IMG/VR virus record: IMGVR_UViG_3300034280_001032
Coordinates: 1-34,656 of that record
Strand: one strand, 5' to 3'
DNA length: 34,656 bases
Source: a virus
Shown: in pieces, positions 21,667 through 29,443 of the stretch
Position numbering within the stretch: position 1 is the first letter of the stretch
Layout of the letters: each line of letters begins with the position of its first letter
Notes under the pieces: model-generated
Seen by the model: the letters and a program-made list of their open reading frames with translations, nothing else
Told to the model about the DNA's origin: nothing
Database searches by the model: none
Translations under genes and position numbers: made by a program

Positions 21667-22527
21667 TTAAATAATAATAATATCTTTAGAATTAAACGAT
21701 ATATCTGTAATGATTGTATCATAACTTATTCCTTGAGAAAATGGGGTTGTGTATCCGTGACAGAAGGCAACCATAGAATCATTATTTTCATCTACCGAGT
21801 AGAGAAATAATAAATTAATATCATCACTAGCAGAATTTAAAAACTGAATCCCCGTTGATAGCTGTATAGAAACCCAAGGCGTGAGAGTTGAAACAGTATT
21901 TAAAACCTGAATATTTGTATAATCAACTGTTGTTACTGACTCAGGAATAATACCCGCCAAAATATCGCTAGACTTACTTAATATTATTCCATCGTCATCA
22001 ACAATAAACGGAGCTAATGACTGAGAAGATATTCCAAACCCAGTAAACCAATCAATATTACTACTAAACCACGTCAGACACTCCCTAGAGAAGCAATCAA
22101 TCGGTGGTGCACTGGTAACATTATCAGGCTTCTTATCATAATTAGAAACCATAATAACTTCATTTTTACCATCTTCATCTATCCTGAACAAATAGAGTGA
22201 TTTGGCTTTATTTGCCTTAGCAGATGGGATCGAAATATCGTTATAGCCAATATAAACGGGTGAAGATTCCGGTCGGGTGTAGGCAAATGGGTTCTTGATT
22301 GATATAGTTCCCTTTGGTGACTCCAAAAACTCTGATTCAGAATTAAGACACAGCCATTCCGAGTTGGTTGTGGAGTGAAACATGGGGACAATTGTTGATA
22401 TTCCCAACCCATAACTAACATCTGAATCCCATTGCTTCTTAGCTACATATTCTAAAAAATCAATAGTTGGTAAAAGTGAAATTGTACTAACGTAGAAAGG
22501 GTTTGTACCAACGTCGTTATTGGGCAT
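21667..22527 (-). CDS. Virion-associated protein, 286 aa
   Basis: Begins with a short N-terminus including FYVSTISLLPTIDF, a stretch that also occurs as YVSSVSLLSTVDF in the start of the following upstream gene (acetyltransferase). The rest has beta strands and the phrase FLYSVDENND / YLFRIDEDGKNE twice, a possible internal repeat of a sensor-like or fibre-like module. Starts at 22527, overlapping the acetyltransferase stop by 11 nt. No family recognised. Confidence 0.5.
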   Translation of the reverse strand: MPNNDVGTNPFYVSTISLLPTIDFLEYVAKKQWDSDVSYGLGISTIVPMFHSTTNSEWLCLNSESEFLESPKGTISIKNPFAYTRPESSPVYIGYNDISIPSAKANKAKSLYLFRIDEDGKNEVIMVSNYDKKPDNVTSAPPIDCFSRECLTWFSSNIDWFTGFGISSQSLAPFIVDDDGIILSKSSDILAGIIPESVTTVDYTNIQVLNTVSTLTPWVSIQLSTGIQFLNSASDDINLLFLYSVDENNDSMVAFCHGYTTPFSQGISYDTIITDISFNSKDIIII

Positions 22528-23038
22528 TTTTTCTATATTTAATTATTTTAATTTTTGTATCATTACAAATAATAGCATTATCAGGAATATCCTGATTAAC
22601 GATTGTGCCAGCACCAACAACAACATTATCCCCAATTGTTACGCCCGGAAGAATAATCACACCCGCACCAATCCAACACCCTTTACCGATGATTGTAGGC
22701 TTTAAAATATAATCATCACCAAATGGGATTCCGGTTTTGTAATTGTGATTTGCTGATAGGATTATTGTGTTAAAAGCAATTACAACATTATCCCCAATCA
22801 CAACTCCACCACGACCCCTGATATTGACATTCTTACCGATATAAACATTTTCTCCAATTGTGACATTTTTAGGAGAATCAATATCTACTCCTTTGTAAAA
22901 AAATTTTACATGATTTATAATTTTTTTTATAAATTTAATCATAAATAATTTCCTGTGTAATTTGGTATATCCTCTATAACAAAAATCCACTGTTGACAAC
23001 AATGAAACCGAGCTAACATAATCAGTCGTTGTTGACAC
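22517..23038 (-). CDS. Hexapeptide-repeat O-acetyltransferase, up to 173 aa
   Basis: From about residue 55 on the chain is a left-handed beta helix of [IV]-G-x-x repeats (VTIGENVYIGKNVNI, VVIGDNVVIAFN, TIIGKGCWIGAGVII, VTIGDNVVVGAGTI) with the acceptor-site His in ANHNY, as in maltose/colanic-acid type acetyltransferases. The true start is more likely ATG at 22942 (AGGA 9 nt upstream), giving 141 aa; the GTG at 23038 adds a piece resembling the N-terminus of the 286-aa protein. Probable role: acetylating a surface glycan, either for superinfection exclusion or virion glycan. Substrate is unknown. Confidence 0.8.
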   Translation of the reverse strand: MSTTTDYVSSVSLLSTVDFCYRGYTKLHRKLFMIKFIKKIINHVKFFYKGVDIDSPKNVTIGENVYIGKNVNIRGRGGVVIGDNVVIAFNTIILSANHNYKTGIPFGDDYILKPTIIGKGCWIGAGVIILPGVTIGDNVVVGAGTIVNQDIPDNAIICNDTKIKIIKYRKNAQ

Positions 23039-23053
23039 TGTGATCGCACTCCC

Positions 23054-23329
23054 CTAATTTCTTTTCCACGCTTTCTTGCAATCCTCAGAACTGAACTTAT
23101 ATAGCGTTCCGTTGTCACGAGATGCCTCCCCGCCTTTCTGACCTGTTTCAGTTATATGGTCTTTGTTCTGAGATGTTTTTGTTCCGCCTTCGCTGCAATC
23201 TTCAGGAGTGAACTTATATAGCGTCCCGTTGTCACGAGATGCCTTCCCGCCTTTACTAGAAATCTCTCGACGTTTTTCTGGACTCATAGCAGCAAATCCA
23301 TATTTCTTTTTCTTATTTTCTGGTTCCAT
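23054..23329 (-). CDS. KGG-repeat (Con-10-like) protein, 91 aa
   Basis: Two repeats of the KGG motif type: EKRREISSKGGKASRDNGTL and TGQKGGEASRDNGTLYKF, with a third degenerate unit SEGGTKTSQNKDH between them. This is the Con-10/general-stress (KGG) family, which has no defined biochemical role. The N-terminus is Lys-rich. First gene of the leftward virion unit; 120 nt upstream lies the divergent methyltransferase gene. Confidence 0.8.
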   Translation of the reverse strand: MEPENKKKKYGFAAMSPEKRREISSKGGKASRDNGTLYKFTPEDCSEGGTKTSQNKDHITETGQKGGEASRDNGTLYKFSSEDCKKAWKRN

Positions 23330-23380
23330 AATTAATAAATTTAAGTTAATACTATTTTAACACAAATATTTTATTATAAA

Positions 23381-23416
23381 AAAAGTATCTGAGTTTGTAG
23401 AGCATCAGATACTTTT
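23381..23416. repeat. 12-bp perfect hairpin between divergent genes
   Basis: AAAAGTATCTGA pairs with TCAGATACTTTT, loop of 12 nt. On the leftward strand it continues into seven T, so it would be a good terminator for leftward transcripts entering the KGG gene; rightwards it lies in the leader of the methyltransferase gene and could attenuate it. Confidence 0.65.
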
Positions 23417-23448
23417 AAACAACAACCACGCACTAGGAGTAAACAACA

Positions 23449-24000
23449 ATGATTATACAACAACTTTGTCTGTTTGAAACACAACCGTCATTAATTGATT
23501 CAAACGAAAATTATACCCCATCAGATTTAATCGGTTTAGTCCATAAGTTTTATGGATTTCCTGAATTAGACCCTTTTAGCTGTGAGCAAGCCAATCAAAT
23601 TATTAAAGCTCAAAAGATATTTACAATTCAAGATGATGGATTCAAACAGAACTGGAGACGGGCTAAAACACTCTGGTTGAACCCTCCCTACAGCGCGGGA
23701 TTTATTGAGAAGGTTGTTGATAAATTGATTGCAACATTGAACGAGACTGAAGCGGAAGCATTCTTGTTAACTAATACCGACAACAGTACGGTTTGGTACA
23801 AAAAGGCTTTGAATCGGTGCGATCGCTTCTGCCTACCGTCAACTCGGTTAACTTTTTATTCCCCAAAACGGGCAGTGGAAGGGAAGAAACAAAACCAAAA
23901 CCGATTCTCCCAAACTCTATTTTATTTTGGATTGCAGCCTCAAAGATTTGAGGAAATTTTTGAAAGTTGGGGAACTGTTTGTCAGACTTCTAAATGGTAA
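23449..24000 (+). CDS. Phage N6-adenine DNA methyltransferase (Dam-like), 183 aa
   Basis: Features of the phage DNA N-6-adenine-methyltransferase family: LDPFSCEQAN (about 40-49), IFTIQDDGFKQNW, LWLNPPYSAGF with the catalytic NPPY at 78-81, LTNTDNSTVWYKKA and the C-terminal QTLFYFG. AGGAGT before the ATG is the binding site. The N-terminus IQQLCLFET has a QLxLF motif typical of beta-clamp binding. Target sequence cannot be read off; GATC (also the core of HIP1) is a good guess. Followed by a bidirectional terminator. Confidence 0.9.
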   Translation: MIIQQLCLFETQPSLIDSNENYTPSDLIGLVHKFYGFPELDPFSCEQANQIIKAQKIFTIQDDGFKQNWRRAKTLWLNPPYSAGFIEKVVDKLIATLNETEAEAFLLTNTDNSTVWYKKALNRCDRFCLPSTRLTFYSPKRAVEGKKQNQNRFSQTLFYFGLQPQRFEEIFESWGTVCQTSKW

Positions 24001-24034
24001 CTATAATTAAATAGTACGCATGGATTGACGCACT

Positions 24035-24069
24035 AAAAAGCACCTCTAAATTAATTAAAGGTGCTTTTT
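24035..24069. terminator. Bidirectional terminator after the methyltransferase gene
   Basis: AAAAAGCACCT (24035-24045) pairs perfectly with AGGTGCTTTTT (24059-24069), A-run on one side and T-run on the other. It separates the convergent methyltransferase and the 65-aa gene. Confidence 0.9.
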
Positions 24070-24086
24070 ATTTGTTGAAACTTAAC

Positions 24087-24284
24087 CTATAAAGTAATCG
24101 TTTTTCCTGTTAAAAGATTTTCGAGAGCAACTCGATTTTCCATTAGGTGAATGGACTCTCCATCAAGACACTGAGATCCTATCTCGCCCTTTCTAATTTT
24201 CAAACAGTGGCTTGTTTTATTTGTCATTACCACCACAGGAATAGGGGGATAAGGTGGGGCTACTATGTATGCCGATAATTTCAT
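24087..24284 (-). CDS. Small protein of unknown role, 65 aa
   Basis: ATG at 24284 has GAGG 15 nt upstream. The Pro-rich hydrophobic start (YIVAPPYPPIPVVV) is followed by a short polar tail. Placed at the 3' end of the RuvC operon and ends 18 nt before a terminator. No family recognised. Confidence 0.5.
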   Translation of the reverse strand: MKLSAYIVAPPYPPIPVVVMTNKTSHCLKIRKGEIGSQCLDGESIHLMENRVALENLLTGKTITL

Positions 24285-24337
24285 AATTATTGATTTAGTC
24301 CTCTGCGCTAACTCCTATTATAGTACAAATCAAACCC

Positions 24338-24805
24338 TCAATATCTCCGCCTTAAATATTCTGCCAATAATAACGCCTCTGCCCTGCCGTGATGTTTTTC
24401 GAGTTTAAGATTATTAGTTTCGCCCGGAAACATCTGCAACGCCATCACCCTTGACGCTTTCTTATCCTTTCCTATTAGGCTGTAGTGTTTTTTCCATGCC
24501 TGGGGAGTAACAAACTCCATTGGGATTCCTAGCGCTGCAATAATCCCAATCCAAATCCCAAAACCCATCCCAAAATTAAAGGTACTGGTCACCCCTTGCT
24601 TGGGCATTGCATGAACATTCTCAATAATTAGGTGAGTATTGAGGGTGATCATTTCCTTCAGTCCAGATGCCATTAATGTCGGGTTGGGGCGTATCCTGCC
24701 CCCGATTTTAATAACTGGACAGTCAAGGAATTTAACCTCACCATTAGAAATCCTACACACTGCCCCCGTCGCTCCGGGGTCAATTCCGATAAATGTTTTA
24801 GTCAT
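24338..24805 (-). CDS. RuvC-like Holliday junction resolvase, 155 aa
   Basis: RNase H fold: FIGIDPGATGAV with the first Asp at the start, LIIENVHAMP with the Glu, and HHGRAEALLLAEYLRRRY at the C-terminus with the terminal acidic residue. The segment KQGVTSTFNFGMGFGIW is typical for phage RuvC-like resolvases. I choose ATG at 24805 because it overlaps the stop of the 106-aa gene as ATGACTAA and starts right before the core; a longer frame to 24853 adds an unrelated piece. It resolves or trims branched replication products before packaging. Confidence 0.85.
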   Translation of the reverse strand: MTKTFIGIDPGATGAVCRISNGEVKFLDCPVIKIGGRIRPNPTLMASGLKEMITLNTHLIIENVHAMPKQGVTSTFNFGMGFGIWIGIIAALGIPMEFVTPQAWKKHYSLIGKDKKASRVMALQMFPGETNNLKLEKHHGRAEALLLAEYLRRRY

Positions 24806-25118
24806 TATCCGTTGTTGTTTGTAAATAGTTGATAACAGATGGGCTATAGTCAAATATTAAAATTCTTTCAATTGCCCAACAGAAGTTGTATTTATCAATT
24901 TTTTCACCAAGTCTTCTGCTTAGAATTTTAAATATTATTCTGATTTTATCGCCAATATAAGCAGACCCATAATTTAGATTTTTGGCAATCTCAGGATAAG
25001 TATTATCGTTTAATATTCCCTCGATAATCTTTCTAGTCAAGCTATCAAGATGTTTTCCGGTCTCGGAAAATACCAAACTATCAACCAACCAGATATATTC
25101 TAACTGTTCCCTAGTCAC
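24798..25118 (-). CDS. Stand-alone STAND/NB-ARC-type N-terminal HTH protein, 106 aa
   Basis: GTG at 25118 overlaps the previous stop (GTGACTAG). The segment SLTRKIIEGILNDNTYPEIA, then LNYGSAYIGDKIRIIFKILS and LGEKIDKYNFCWAIER is the winged-helix domain that in cyanobacteria is fused to NB-ARC or AAA STAND ATPases ('L...TYE.IAEELGYS..YL....LW..LSE.LGEKV.K.NF...L'). Here it stands alone without ATPase or repeat domain. It could act as a regulator or as a decoy for host STAND defence proteins; the latter is inference. Confidence 0.7.
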   Translation of the reverse strand: MTREQLEYIWLVDSLVFSETGKHLDSLTRKIIEGILNDNTYPEIAKNLNYGSAYIGDKIRIIFKILSRRLGEKIDKYNFCWAIERILIFDYSPSVINYLQTTTDND

Positions 25119-25401
25119 CTATAAAATCTCCCTCCGCATGGTAGATCCCATTATGAATTTTAAAACCTTCAATATTCTCGGTTTCAATATCCGAAAAACT
25201 TACCCGTTCACTAACCATCCAGATTAGTAATTTTTCTAAAGTGTCAAAAGCTGGAAGGTGTGGCAGTTCAAGCCTTAATCTATCGGGTGTTCCAAAAGCA
25301 CCTTTAAAGTGAGTGCTGAATTTAAAGATAGAATAATGGCGATCGCTTACCCCTCTTGATATTTTTTCCACTTCATCGAGTAGGCATCCTAAGTTTTCCA
25401 T
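25111..25401 (-). CDS. Small protein of unknown role, 96 aa
   Basis: Start ATG at 25401 lies 1 nt after the TAG of the previous gene (TAG-G-ATG) inside a 14-bp tandem repeat. A frame to 25443 would overlap the upstream gene. The chain has a helix-strand layout with FKFSTHFKGAFGTPDRLRLE and a C-terminal IHNGIYHAEGDF. Co-translated with the 106-aa HTH gene. No family recognised. Confidence 0.5.
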   Translation of the reverse strand: MENLGCLLDEVEKISRGVSDRHYSIFKFSTHFKGAFGTPDRLRLELPHLPAFDTLEKLLIWMVSERVSFSDIETENIEGFKIHNGIYHAEGDFIGD

Positions 25402-25412
25402 CCTAAGTTTTC
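25385..25412. repeat. 14-bp tandem repeat across a stop-start junction
   Basis: Two perfect 14-bp copies (CATCCTAAGTTTTC on the rightward strand) plus 5 nt of a third. Leftwards each copy holds ATG-GAAAAC-TTAGG. The repeat overlaps the stop of the 91-aa gene and the start of the 96-aa gene, a likely replication-slippage duplication that created the present junction. Confidence 0.75.
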
Positions 25413-25678
25413 CATCCTTTCTTAACACTATTGGCATTTGCAAAAGCTATATGATCTCGCGTTATTTGCCACTCGTAACGAGGTCTTAGTCCCTCTCCAA
25501 TCCTAACACAATCCGAGTCTGTATCAGTCAGAGGAGTCACACCATTCTGATATTTGAACAGGGTCTTAGTCACCCAGTTAATATCTGTTAGTTGTTGATT
25601 TCCCCCGCGCTTTTTTGCTGTCTCAACAACTAATTCCGCGATCTCTGGATATTCTGATTTTAATTTTGCTTTTGCCAT
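25403..25678 (-). CDS. Small DNA-binding-like protein, 91 aa
   Basis: Reads as a short helical protein (PEIAELVVETAKKRGGNQQL) with a central NQQLTDINWVTKTL and a middle TPLTDTDSDCVRIGEGL; the first half resembles a helix-turn-helix. Ends in GWKT and TAG within the tandem repeat. No family recognised; membership in a replication/recombination operon is inferred from neighbours. Confidence 0.45.
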   Translation of the reverse strand: MAKAKLKSEYPEIAELVVETAKKRGGNQQLTDINWVTKTLFKYQNGVTPLTDTDSDCVRIGEGLRPRYEWQITRDHIAFANANSVKKGWKT

Positions 25679-25711
25679 TAAGACTCCTGTTCGTTATCTA
25701 TGGTTTTCTTC

Positions 25712-25748
25712 ATTCCTGAGATAATAGGGGTTAAACTTTCTCAGGAAT
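25712..25748. repeat. 9-bp hairpin between lysozyme and small gene
   Basis: ATTCCTGAG (25712-25720) pairs with CTCAGGAAT (25740-25748), 19-nt loop. No T-run in either direction, so not a clear terminator. It may be a processing site between the wall-hydrolase block and the RuvC operon. Confidence 0.45.
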
Positions 25749-25764
25749 GTTAACTGTCCAACAC

Positions 25765-26385
25765 TTACCAACTCGGATTACCGCCATTAACGGCATCAAT
25801 CATGTATTTAGTCCTGCGATGCCACCCAGTTTTGAATACAGTCTGAGAAGGTCGGGAGGTGTAAATCGAAGTGTAATAATCATCCTGGGATTTAATGTAA
25901 TTAACCGCCTGTTCTGATGGTGTAGACCCCGTTATGCTCCACTTCTTACCACTATTAACATAAGAGTTCATAATGGCTAAATTTAACGGTTTCTGTGCTT
26001 TATCTGCGCCCGACTGCAACCAATAATCTTGATAATATATTTTGATTGCTTGGGGTAAAGTTATTGAGGAAACGTTTAACCCGTGGCGTTTAGCTACACT
26101 TTCAATGATACCGTATTTAGTCTTGCCACCGCCATCGGCAGGGTGATCCGACCAACCGCCTTCTACTTTTAGAATATGCGCGATCGCCCATGCAAAATTA
26201 GGATCACTTATACCAGCTTGACTAACAGCTTTCTTAATCTCTTCAGGGGCTTGTGCTTTAGAGATATCACCAGAAACATTACCCGATGGATTAGCACCCG
26301 TTACTGATTGAATTGCGGGGGATTGCAACAGATTAAAGACTGCAAACCCAGATACACCTAACATCATCAAATTGTTGAAAATCAT
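25765..26385 (-). CDS. GH108 family muramidase with N-terminal membrane anchor, 206 aa
   Basis: Residues 8-22 are hydrophobic (a signal or membrane anchor). From about 60: FAWAIAHILKVEGGWSDHPA with the catalytic Glu75 in EGGW, then DGGGKTKYGI and the long helical C-terminal domain, all typical of GH108 glycosidases (YPF/ZliS type). It is a lysozyme that cleaves peptidoglycan. It follows an M23 peptidase, so both glycan and peptide bonds are attacked. Could be endolysin, or the wall-opening part of the membrane apparatus encoded upstream. Confidence 0.85.
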   Translation of the reverse strand: MIFNNLMMLGVSGFAVFNLLQSPAIQSVTGANPSGNVSGDISKAQAPEEIKKAVSQAGISDPNFAWAIAHILKVEGGWSDHPADGGGKTKYGIIESVAKRHGLNVSSITLPQAIKIYYQDYWLQSGADKAQKPLNLAIMNSYVNSGKKWSITGSTPSEQAVNYIKSQDDYYTSIYTSRPSQTVFKTGWHRRTKYMIDAVNGGNPSW

Positions 26386-26392
26386 TGTTTTT

Positions 26393-27010
26393 TTAATTTA
26401 ATGGGACTACTGTTTTGGGGTCAATCCATTCGCCGTTTTTCTTTATTCCTAAGTGCAAATGTGGCCCTGTAGACATTCCTGTACTGCCAACTAAGGCAAT
26501 GGTTTGACCTGATTTGACGCTTTCACCTGTCTTAATTTCGAGCTTTGAGGCGTGGCAATAAACTGACATATACCCGCCACTGTGATTAATCCTGACCCCT
26601 TTACCACAATTACCAAGATCACCCGATGACTCAACTACACCATCAGCAACAGCATAAATAGGCGTTCCCGTTGGCAATCCCAGGTCAACACCGGAGTGCA
26701 TTTTCTTCTCACCAGTAACGGGGTGAATCCGATAACCAAAACCCGAACTTACCGAGACTTTTTGAGGTAGTGGATAGATGAATTTGGGGGTGTCCTTGCC
26801 GGGCTTAAACTTTTCTGATGTTTGGGTTGTAGCAGGTGTGGAAATTTGAGATGGGGATAGGTTGTTGAATTTAAGAAGCGTAAAGCCCAACAGCAAAGTA
26901 GTAACGAAAAGCCAGAAATAAGCATCATCAATAGATTTTTCAATGTCTTCAAATAACCTAGAGTGATCGTCTGGCTTTTTATCGAGAAATAGTCTTGGGC
27001 GTTGTGGCAT
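26393..27010 (-). CDS. M23 LytM-type metallopeptidase with membrane anchor, 205 aa
   Basis: Start ATG at 27010 is preferred: it begins 2 nt after the upstream stop with a GGGGGGAAAA site, whereas the longer frame to 27178 overlaps that gene by 160 nt. A single membrane helix is at about 31-47. The LytM domain has HSGVDLG (His105, Asp109), a catalytic YCHAS His153 and HLHLG (His184, His186), all zinc/catalytic residues present. It cleaves peptide cross-links, facing the periplasm. Neighbour of the GH108 gene and the FtsK-like ATPase. Confidence 0.85.
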   Translation of the reverse strand: MPQRPRLFLDKKPDDHSRLFEDIEKSIDDAYFWLFVTTLLLGFTLLKFNNLSPSQISTPATTQTSEKFKPGKDTPKFIYPLPQKVSVSSGFGYRIHPVTGEKKMHSGVDLGLPTGTPIYAVADGVVESSGDLGNCGKGVRINHSGGYMSVYCHASKLEIKTGESVKSGQTIALVGSTGMSTGPHLHLGIKKNGEWIDPKTVVPLN

Positions 27011-27014
27011 CGAT

Positions 27015-27377
27015 TTATTTTCCCCCCATGTCCTGTTTCCCTGTCTGTTCGGATTTATCATTTTGGGGAACGTCGAGGTTATAGCGCGATCGCAAGCCAC
27101 CCAGTTTAAATTCGCCTGAGAATAGTTTTTTAGAGGTTTCTTCCTTAGACTCCCCTGGTTTATTCTCTTTACTTTCACCGGGCTTTTTGTCTTCTGGTTT
27201 AGGTTCTTCTTTGGGTTTAGCCCAGTCTTCGGTCGGAATAGTTTTAACTATATCGGGAACAACCTTAACGATTTCAGCAAACCCTTTCTTGAACCACCAA
27301 GGGATAGCCTGATTCCATATCAAATAAATCAGAAAAACCCATCCCAACAATCCTCCAGCATTAAAAAAAACTCTCAT
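27015..27377 (-). CDS. Single-pass membrane protein with Lys/Glu/Pro-rich middle, 120 aa
   Basis: N-terminal membrane helix (FNAGGLLGWVFLIYLIW, about 5-22), then a helix with amphipathic sides and a KPEEPKPEDKK / PGESKE repeat region that looks like a flexible linker, then a short conserved tail LGGLRSRYNLDVPQ. Starts at 27377, overlapping the 79-aa gene stop by 4 nt (ATGA-type). Likely bitopic, tail in the periplasm or cytoplasm not clear. Confidence 0.55.
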   Translation of the reverse strand: MRVFFNAGGLLGWVFLIYLIWNQAIPWWFKKGFAEIVKVVPDIVKTIPTEDWAKPKEEPKPEDKKPGESKENKPGESKEETSKKLFSGEFKLGGLRSRYNLDVPQNDKSEQTGKQDMGGK

Positions 27378-27613
27378 TCTCTAACGTCCTCCAAAGATTC
27401 AATTGGGGTAATTGTCTCAGAATCATCACCCTGGTTTTTGGGCAAGGATCTTTGATTGCTGTCGGCGTTAATGCTGCCACCAAACCAATAGGATAAAGTT
27501 CCCATAGTTTTTTCAAATCCCGTCTTGATAGCGGTTTCTACTGTCATCTCTCTGACTCCAAAAAAGATAAGTAGTGTTAGGGCGGAGATCAAAGCAATTC
27601 TTGATGGTTTCAT
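27374..27613 (-). CDS. Small single-pass membrane protein, 79 aa
   Basis: The start ATG at 27613 is used because the longer frame to 27655 would overlap the upstream gene (ends 27621). After MKPSRI comes ALISALTLLIFFGVR as membrane helix, then a soluble tail with GSINADSNQRSLPKN. 4-nt overlap with the next gene. No family. Confidence 0.55.
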   Translation of the reverse strand: MKPSRIALISALTLLIFFGVREMTVETAIKTGFEKTMGTLSYWFGGSINADSNQRSLPKNQGDDSETITPIESLEDVRE

Positions 27614-27620
27614 GGTTGTC

Positions 27621-28004
27621 CTATTTGTTAATTTGGGTGATGTCAGCTTGTTCAAAACGAACCGTTACCCTGGTTTTTTTGTTGACTTTAGACGGCTCGA
27701 ATACTATGATTAATGACTCTTTTCTGTCAAGAAAAACGAATTTTCTTGTAGAAGAAGGGGAATTACCTGCCATTGCATTACGATTTATGCGAAGTAAAGA
27801 AAACTTGATATCCGAAGAAATGGTAACTAATTGTCTTGAATCAAAGGGATTGATAATTAACTGTCTTTTGGGTGTGTTGCCAACTGATACTAGATAATTT
27901 CCTGAACCTTCAAAGGCTGATTCTGCCACGGAAAATATCGGAATAGACAGTAACGAAGTCGCGGCAATCAATCCAATAGTCAATAGTTTCAACCTTTTAT
28001 TCAC
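27621..28004 (-). CDS. Exported protein with signal peptide, 127 aa
   Basis: A clear signal peptide: KRLK basic n-region, hydrophobic core LLTIGLIAATSLLSIP and a probable cleavage after SVAESA (about 27). The mature part is beta-rich (LVTISSDIKFSLLRINRN, KESLIIVFEPSKVN) and about 100 residues long. It lies 11 nt after the ATPase gene and would be periplasmic, a fit for a partner of the membrane complex. Family not recognised. Confidence 0.6.
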   Translation of the reverse strand: MNKRLKLLTIGLIAATSLLSIPIFSVAESAFEGSGNYLVSVGNTPKRQLIINPFDSRQLVTISSDIKFSLLRINRNAMAGNSPSSTRKFVFLDRKESLIIVFEPSKVNKKTRVTVRFEQADITQINK

Positions 28005-28015
28005 AACAGATACTC

Positions 28016-29443
28016 CTATTTATTCACAAGGGTTTTGGCTTGAGCTAACTGATTCTCCCAAGCGGGTTTTAGGTATTGGGTATATCGGTTGTTGGTTGAA
28101 CGGGGTTCAATTCCCAACTCGGAACAAATCTGTTTAAGCGGTGATTGAATCAAACTTTGGCTATATTTAATAGCCCTAAGTTCAAGTGATAGCTTAAACA
28201 GACTTGTGTTCACTTCCTGCCACCAAATATCGTCAGAGTCGGTCGGGTTGTTGTTAGCAAAACTAACGTTAAATCCAGACAAGTTAGGGATTGTAACTAC
28301 TCTTGACTGCCCTTTTATGGTGCAAATAGCAGGACGTTTCCCGTCTTTTAATAACCTTTCAGCTATCAAGATTAATTCATCTTTAGCACCGCCCAAATAT
28401 CTCAACTGAGTTTCTGGGATTGCGGGATAACAGATAATTAATTGGGCAATATTCTCAAGGGTTGCCAAGGTAAAACCGCCCTCACCAACCGAAGCACTCT
28501 GTCCAACAGGAATTAACTTAATCTTGTATCCTCTACCCTGTTTAATGATTTCAATTAATTTATCAAAGCGAGAATTAGTTTTATCTGATTTGTAACGCTC
28601 GACAATTGAGTCGAACTCCTCACAAATTAGACAAATGGGTGTTAGGTCAATTTGAAGGTCAGAGATTTTTGTAGCCCCATTCTTAGCCCCCTCTACGCAG
28701 CATTTAATCCGTTCATCTAATTGGCTATGAACGTAATCAATCAATGCGTCGATTTCATCATCAGGCTGTTTAATCCATTGGTTATCTAATCCGAACCAAT
28801 TATTAAGGTAGCCGTCATTATCGGGTTTCCCGTAGTTCGGGTCAGCTATAAAAAGTTGACCGTCTGGATTGTTTTCTAGCCATTGACTAATAATCAATCC
28901 CAGTAACTTAGACTTACCCGAACCCGTCCCGCCGGTGAGTCTTTGGTGTGGCAACGATAGAAACTCTGACACCCAACCGGAATCATTCTTAATTGATTGA
29001 AACTTCGACTTGATTTCCGGTGGTATAGCTCGGATTATTAGCTGACTTGATTTTGCGTATCCTTTCTCGCCAAAGTCACCCAGGGAATCCAACCCTTGAC
29101 CAATCCCCCAAACAGTCCAGGCGATTGTTTTGGATAGGGTATTTGGGACGGTAGAGGGAAGCTCCTCAACTTTAATCAAAGGCTCACCCCCTAATACCAA
29201 ACCAGCAACACCACCGAGACAACCTAGACCGACCAGGAATAATAGACCGGAATTGCTGAGGGGTTTTTGTTCGATAACGAGGGTGTGACCCCACTCACCG
29301 CTTTTATTTTGAAATGGGGATATTCCTTTCAAATCTTCTATTTGAGTTGACGCGGCACTAAATAAACCAATTGCTGATAATCCCAACGTTGCAGCAATGG
29401 CAACCCCCCAATTATCTTTAGTAAAACTATTTGGTTTTGGCAT
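28016..29443 (-). CDS. FtsK/HerA-type DNA-pumping ATPase with two membrane helices, 475 aa
   Basis: Two hydrophobic segments (about 12-30 and 66-86) anchor the N-terminus. The motor follows: Walker A GGTGSGKSK at 171-179, DPNYG after strand 2, a Walker B-type TPICLICEEFDS at 268-279, and the sensor LIPVGQSASVGEG. The C-terminal end is helical and HTH-like. This is the form of FtsK/TraD/VirD4 coupling-type ATPases that move DNA through a membrane. No relaxase is in the window. The gene lies in a block of membrane and wall-lytic proteins. DNA transfer, virion packaging or filamentous-type extrusion are possible uses. Confidence 0.75.
   Translation of the reverse strand: MPKPNSFTKDNWGVAIAATLGLSAIGLFSAASTQIEDLKGISPFQNKSGEWGHTLVIEQKPLSNSGLLFLVGLGCLGGVAGLVLGGEPLIKVEELPSTVPNTLSKTIAWTVWGIGQGLDSLGDFGEKGYAKSSQLIIRAIPPEIKSKFQSIKNDSGWVSEFLSLPHQRLTGGTGSGKSKLLGLIISQWLENNPDGQLFIADPNYGKPDNDGYLNNWFGLDNQWIKQPDDEIDALIDYVHSQLDERIKCCVEGAKNGATKISDLQIDLTPICLICEEFDSIVERYKSDKTNSRFDKLIEIIKQGRGYKIKLIPVGQSASVGEGGFTLATLENIAQLIICYPAIPETQLRYLGGAKDELILIAERLLKDGKRPAICTIKGQSRVVTIPNLSGFNVSFANNNPTDSDDIWWQEVNTSLFKLSLELRAIKYSQSLIQSPLKQICSELGIEPRSTNNRYTQYLKPAWENQLAQAKTLVNK

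Noticed and set aside
22517-22705. Rightward open frame over the acetyltransferase gene
   Set aside because: Asn/Ile-rich translation that mirrors the hexapeptide repeats on the other strand; no start context.
27574-27897. Rightward open frame opposite the exported 127-aa protein
   Set aside because: The leftward frame has a clear signal peptide and operon spacing; the rightward one is its shadow.
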